A stretch of 64,000 nt of DNA from Eubacterium_U album (GTDB lineage Bacteria > Bacillota > Clostridia > Lachnospirales > Lachnospiraceae): assembly GCF_025336545.1 (NCBI RefSeq), contig NZ_JAODBU010000014.1, positions 1 through 64,000 on the forward strand, read 5' to 3'. The notes under the pieces were generated by a model that did not search any database, was not told the origin of the DNA, and was given only the letters and a program-made list of their open reading frames with translations. The first letter of the stretch is position 1. Each line of letters starts with the position of its first letter. Shown here piece by piece: positions 60,480-64,000 of this stretch. Position numbers and translations under genes: made by a program.

Positions 60480-60863
60480 TTATTTCTTCGGCTGTCCCTG
60501 CGTTGTAGGGTTCTGTGGACTGCCTGCGTTCTGGTTGCCTTTATTCTTCAATACAATATCCTCTGCCTTTACATACCAGTCCACATCTGCACCCGTATAA
60601 GTCTTTCTTGATACCGTATCGGCTACGGGATTGACAAGCTCCACAACTGCATTGTACGGAAATTCCCTTAACGGTACTTCTGGCGGTACGGACACGGGGA
60701 TAATTCCACCATGCAGACTGCACTTCAAATCATAGATACGCTTTTTAAGCTGGGTACTCGGTGTCCCGTCCTCATTCTGTAAGAACACATCACGCACCGC
60801 TGTAAATTTTAATTCTCCAAATGTTTTCTCTTTGTCAATAACAAACCCGTTTGATAATCTCAT
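60480..60863 (-). CDS. DUF961-like protein (Tn916 ORF22)
   Basis: 127 aa. Begins MRLSNGFVIDKEKTFG and carries the SLHGGIIPVSVPPEVPLREF segment and the AVVELVNPV motif of DUF961, the ORF22/ORF23 family conserved in Tn916-like elements. Pro/Gln-rich tail. AAAGGAG precedes the ATG. Role in transfer uncertain. Confidence 0.85.
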   Translation of the reverse strand: MRLSNGFVIDKEKTFGELKFTAVRDVFLQNEDGTPSTQLKKRIYDLKCSLHGGIIPVSVPPEVPLREFPYNAVVELVNPVADTVSRKTYTGADVDWYVKAEDIVLKNKGNQNAGSPQNPTTQGQPKK

Positions 60864-60878
60864 AAATTCTTCACTCCT

Positions 60879-61205
60879 TTACTTTTCTTCAACTGCTACA
60901 ATATCATCAGCAACTAACACATAATCGGTATGTCCCATATCCCCGATTGCGTAACCTCTGCCGTATAACTTCGGATTGACAAGTTTTACTTTCTGTTCAT
61001 ACTTGAACTTCTTTTCGCCAGCCTGCACGGGAATTTCCACCACAACATTTTCGCCTTTTTGTACGTCAGAATAAAGGTTATAGCTTCGTCTGGCTAAGAC
61101 CCTGCGGTTATTTTTATCTCTTTCAAAGACTGGCTCACTTTCGCCTGCAAATTCAAGAGTTCCAAAAGACTGTGCCATATCTGGCACGACATATTTCATT
61201 TCCAT
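60879..61205 (-). CDS. DUF961-like protein (Tn916 ORF23)
   Basis: 108 aa, paralogue of its neighbour. MEMKYVVPDMAQSFGTLEF at the start, RSYNLYSDVQKGENVVVEIP in the middle, then KVKLVNPKLYG, which corresponds to the NPV motif of the other gene. The gap to ORF22 is 15 nt. GAGGTAAAAC precedes the ATG. Confidence 0.87.
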   Translation of the reverse strand: MEMKYVVPDMAQSFGTLEFAGESEPVFERDKNNRRVLARRSYNLYSDVQKGENVVVEIPVQAGEKKFKYEQKVKLVNPKLYGRGYAIGDMGHTDYVLVADDIVAVEEK

Positions 61206-61226
61206 ATTGTTTTACCTCGTTTCTTT

Positions 61227-61427
61227 CTATTTTTGATAAATTGATTGTGATTTCTTATTCTGGCGGTTTGGGAAGTACCAGCAATCCCACCGATAGTAAA
61301 GGGTAAAATCAATGCTTACGCACCCTTGACTATCCGTGTTCTTGCAGGTAAGTAGCAGACAAGCCAGAATAAGCGGAAGTCTGCCGTTTGACAGCTTCGG
61401 CGGAGAGCGTGATTTTTCTTTCCTCAT
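61227..61427 (-). CDS. small basic Cys-rich reading frame, uncertain gene
   Basis: 66 aa starting MRKEKSRSPPKLSNGRLPLI, with AAGGCGG seven bases upstream. A short helix, several Cys residues and aromatic W/Y residues follow. It fills the space between the adhesin stop and ORF23. I cannot name a family, and it may be a non-coding conserved stretch. Confidence 0.35.
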   Translation of the reverse strand: MRKEKSRSPPKLSNGRLPLILACLLLTCKNTDSQGCVSIDFTLYYRWDCWYFPNRQNKKSQSIYQK

Positions 61428-61439
61428 ACCGTTACCGCC

Positions 61440-64000
61440 TTATGATTTCTTCATTTTACGGCGTTTGTAGAAGAAGATACCTGCCAGCCCAGCACCAGAA
61501 GTTAAAAGAAGTGCAAGCAGTCCGTAAAGGTTTGTGTTATCGCCCGTTTTGGGACTGTCGCTAGGTCGGTGTGGCTTCTCTGGTGTCGGCGGTGTTTCGG
61601 GTTTCTCTGGTTCTTCTGGGACTTCTGGTTTTTCCTTAAAGGTAATCGTCTGTCCCTCGTCCTCAATGTCTTTATGCTCGGTAACTTTCTTCGGCTCGTC
61701 TGGATTGCTTAAATCGTACAATTCTTCAAAAGTTACAAGCTGTTTGCCATCAAGAGAAGTAGCGTCAAAGGTAAAGGCAACTTCCACTTTCATAGTTTCG
61801 CTGTCAGCGGTAAATGTATAATCACTTTCCACACGTTTTCCGTCGATAAGAAGCTCTGCATTTTCTTCTTTCAACATCTGCCAGCCTACAAGTTTGTACT
61901 GTGTACCGACTTCTAAGCCCTCTAAGGTTACGGTATCAATGATTGTTACCTCTTTTCCAGCTTCAAGTTCTTTGTTGCCGTCCTTATCCGTAGCAGTCGT
62001 ATGAATTTTGATGATACGTTCTGTAATAAGTACCGTCTGCCCGTCGTCCTCAATGTCTTTGTGTTCCGCAACTTTTACAGGTTCTTTTGGATTGCTCAAA
62101 TCATACAATTCTTCAAAGGTAACAAGGTTCTTGCCACCTAAAGCAGACGCATTGAATGTATAAGAAATTTCCACTTTCATTTCTTCATCATCAGCGATAA
62201 AGGTATAATCGTTTTCTACACGTTTCCCGTCAATGACAAGCTCGGCGTTTTCTTCCTTTAACATCTGCCAGCCTTTGAGCTGATATTTTGTGCCTTTGGT
62301 AAGTCCGTCTAATTTGACAGTATCAACGATTGTAACCTCTTTTCCTGCAAGGATTGTCTTTTCGCCGTCCTTGCTGGTCGCTGTGGTATGGATAGAGATT
62401 TCTTTTTCGTATTCATCAGTCAAAGTCCCTAAATCAATCACAAGGTTATTTCTTGATACCACGATTTCAAAAGGTGGGATAAGTTTAAAACCTTTGTTGC
62501 TGTCGCATTTCATTTCTTCAATGATGTAAGTATCATAAGGCAATGCACCCTTGCTGTCGTCTGGTTCAGAAGTTCCAAACCACACACCGTCCTCGCTGGT
62601 CTTGCCTGCGTTGGTATTGTGCTTATGAGAAGCCCAGTCAGCAGAAGTGGAGAATTGCCCGTTATCATCAGTTACTACAACATGACTTTCTCCCGTCGTC
62701 TTGCTTGTGATCCGAAACGGAACATCAGCAAGACGCTTGTGTGTGCCTGCACCGATTTTTACGCCCTCAATATCCCCACGCTTAATCTGATTGTAGATAG
62801 AATGAGATTCGTCGGTTAAGTCCACGATTTTTCCATTTTCTGTGATTGTAAAATCAATCGGTTTTACACCGTCAGTTAAGTAACCGTCGGGAGCTTCACT
62901 TTCAACGATACGGAAGTTTCCATAAGGTAAAAGGTCAGAAGAAGTAGAAGCGACACCCTCAAGGTCTGTATGGATTGTTTTTACCACTTCATTTTTCTTG
63001 TATAGCTTGCCCTCAACCAAAACAGAATTATCATTTAAGGAAATGATGTCAAAGGCAGTATCTTTCAAAGTGGCACTTCCTTGTGGCTTCGTATCGCCCG
63101 TTTCTAAATCTCGTTTCTGAATTTTCACACCGCCACGGATAATCTTATCTGATACGGAAAACTGGTTACTTCCAGATAATACGGCAAGGTCGCCGTCCTC
63201 GGTAATCTGTGTTACATATAAGCCCTTAATCTGTTCGGACTTATCGCCAGCCTGCATATATGCACCATCAAGCAAGTAACCGTTTGGAGCTTTTGTTTCC
63301 TCAACGGTTAGTGTTCCTAAAGGAAGAACCGCTTTGCCGTCCTGCATATAGAAACTGTCGCCAGATACCTTGTAAGCGTCCCCTAATTTTGTGATGTAAT
63401 GGGTTGTCCCGTCGCTGTCTGTTTCGGCGATTGTCTTTGTAACCCATGTACGAGTAGCTTCGGCAGGGAGATTGTCTTTGTTATAGAAGCCAGCATAATA
63501 CTTCCATGTAAATTCCGCACCTGCTAGAGAAGCGTTCCCCTGCGGATTGTCTTTCTGTGTTTCCATATCAATCTTGAAAAGCTCAATCAAAGTGTCCGTT
63601 ACTTTTGGTATATCTGATACTTTCAAGGTCGCTGTCTTTCCAGCTTCAACCTTTAAGGAATATACAGTTTTATCTACTTTATATCCTGCTGGTGCAGAAA
63701 GTTCCTTGATATAAACTGTGCCAGCCTTTACCTCTACAACATCTGTATTTCCGTTTTCATCAGTCGTAAGGGTGGCAAGCTGTTTCGTGCAGTCCTTATC
63801 AGAAAAGACACCATAGGTCGCACCAGCGACAGAGTAATTCCCGTTACCGTCTGTAATACTGGTATTACTGGAAGTCTTTTGCAGTTTCGCATTTCCGACA
63901 TTTAATTTCGCCCAGAATTGCCCCAATTCCTGCCCCTCGCCAGAGTAGATATAACCGCCACATTCATAGCGTCCTTTGTTTTCTTTAACAAAGGCTTTTG
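61440..64000 (-). CDS. VaFE-repeat, CnaB/SpaA-type sortase-anchored surface protein (N-terminus beyond window)
   Basis: At least 853 aa read within the window, and the frame stays open to the edge (…KENKGRYECGGYIYSGEG…). Several SpaA/CnaB-like prealbumin-fold domains are visible, each with an LxxxDxxTG-type start and a closing VYIKEL/FRIVES glutamate segment. Two tandem, near-identical VaFE repeats of about 115 aa (about 61,700-62,400) contain TVKLDGLTKGTKYQLKGWQM and TFEELYDLSNP. The C-terminus has a Pro-rich spacer, SPKTG sortase motif, a hydrophobic helix and KRRKMKKS. Likely adhesin on the cell surface, isopeptide-stabilised. It replaces orf24 of Tn916. The visible ATG/TTG within the window is not the real start. 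Confidence 0.88.
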   Translation of the reverse strand, partial: KAFVKENKGRYECGGYIYSGEGQELGQFWAKLNVGNAKLQKTSSNTSITDGNGNYSVAGATYGVFSDKDCTKQLATLTTDENGNTDVVEVKAGTVYIKELSAPAGYKVDKTVYSLKVEAGKTATLKVSDIPKVTDTLIELFKIDMETQKDNPQGNASLAGAEFTWKYYAGFYNKDNLPAEATRTWVTKTIAETDSDGTTHYITKLGDAYKVSGDSFYMQDGKAVLPLGTLTVEETKAPNGYLLDGAYMQAGDKSEQIKGLYVTQITEDGDLAVLSGSNQFSVSDKIIRGGVKIQKRDLETGDTKPQGSATLKDTAFDIISLNDNSVLVEGKLYKKNEVVKTIHTDLEGVASTSSDLLPYGNFRIVESEAPDGYLTDGVKPIDFTITENGKIVDLTDESHSIYNQIKRGDIEGVKIGAGTHKRLADVPFRITSKTTGESHVVVTDDNGQFSTSADWASHKHNTNAGKTSEDGVWFGTSEPDDSKGALPYDTYIIEEMKCDSNKGFKLIPPFEIVVSRNNLVIDLGTLTDEYEKEISIHTTATSKDGEKTILAGKEVTIVDTVKLDGLTKGTKYQLKGWQMLKEENAELVIDGKRVENDYTFIADDEEMKVEISYTFNASALGGKNLVTFEELYDLSNPKEPVKVAEHKDIEDDGQTVLITERIIKIHTTATDKDGNKELEAGKEVTIIDTVTLEGLEVGTQYKLVGWQMLKEENAELLIDGKRVESDYTFTADSETMKVEVAFTFDATSLDGKQLVTFEELYDLSNPDEPKKVTEHKDIEDEGQTITFKEKPEVPEEPEKPETPPTPEKPHRPSDSPKTGDNTNLYGLLALLLTSGAGLAGIFFYKRRKMKKS

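Larger units (their letters stand above)
40550..64000 (-). mobile_element. Tn916-family integrative conjugative element carrying erm(B), right part beyond the window
   Basis: From about 40.55 kb onward the gene order int, xis, orf8, orf7, orf13-14-15-16-17, ardA, tcpD, orf20, orf21, orf22, orf23 reproduces Tn916 in the same relative orientation, with extra cargo. Base composition is higher in GC than the host to the left. The boundary at the int end falls in the A/T-rich stretch around 40560-40590, a typical Tn916 target. The other end is not in the window. tet(M) is absent. Its usual position has erm(B). Confidence 0.92.

Overview
The window looks like the chromosome of a low-GC anaerobic Firmicute, most likely a Lachnospiraceae (Clostridia). 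The signs are AT-rich intergenic DNA, strong Shine-Dalgarno sites, a Group-B-type monomeric [FeFe] hydrogenase, an ECF riboflavin transporter under an FMN riboswitch, and gut-style polysaccharide enzymes. The species is not identified.

Layout of the host part (1-40.5 kb). At the left edge two tRNA-Ser genes are read leftwards from one promoter, possibly into an rRNA operon just outside the window. Then come housekeeping genes, nearly all on the minus strand: ispD; tsaE-tsaB-rimI, a small zinc-ribbon gene, rnz and tsaD; ribU with its riboswitch; aspartokinase and homoserine dehydrogenase; prfB; secA. At 13.3-17.3 kb is a very large secreted enzyme joining a GH5 (beta-1,3-glucanase-like) and a GH18 (chitinase-like) catalytic domain with several carbohydrate-binding modules. 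hpf, a cell-wall NlpC/P60 hydrolase, an SDR reductase and an aldo/keto reductase broken by one in-frame stop follow. A two-gene beta-helix operon (22.9-27.7 kb), a MarR-controlled heterodimeric ABC exporter, a MATE pump with a GIY-YIG gene, the hydrogenase with thioredoxin, a GH30 remnant, D-lactate dehydrogenase and an ECF sigma/anti-sigma/membrane-protein operon complete this part.

From about 40.55 kb to beyond the right edge lies an integrative conjugative element of the Tn916 family, visibly richer in GC than the host. From the attachment end inward it carries int, xis, orf8, the sigma-like orf7, a regulatory/cargo segment, then the conjugation genes orf13 to orf17, two ardA antirestriction genes, tcpD, the MobT relaxase (orf20), a stem-loop-rich oriT candidate, the TcpA coupling protein (orf21), the DUF961 pair orf22/orf23, and a sortase-anchored VaFE-repeat adhesin cut by the window edge. 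The slot that holds tet(M) in Tn916 here holds erm(B) with its leader peptide. The erm(B) segment is flanked by 296-bp direct repeats from an Inc18-type plasmid (topoisomerase tail plus omega-operator heptads) and by truncated omega and delta partition genes. It appears to split an XRE/membrane-protein operon. Two further AT-rich membrane-protein cargo modules inside the conjugation region end in the same 34-bp terminator.

Points worth attention: the GH5-GH18 enzyme, the beta-helix pair, two copies of a ~65-bp element set against terminators, a nested inverted-repeat structure at 21.63-21.97 kb, and the mosaic structure of the conjugative element. No CRISPR array, rRNA gene or complete insertion sequence was seen.
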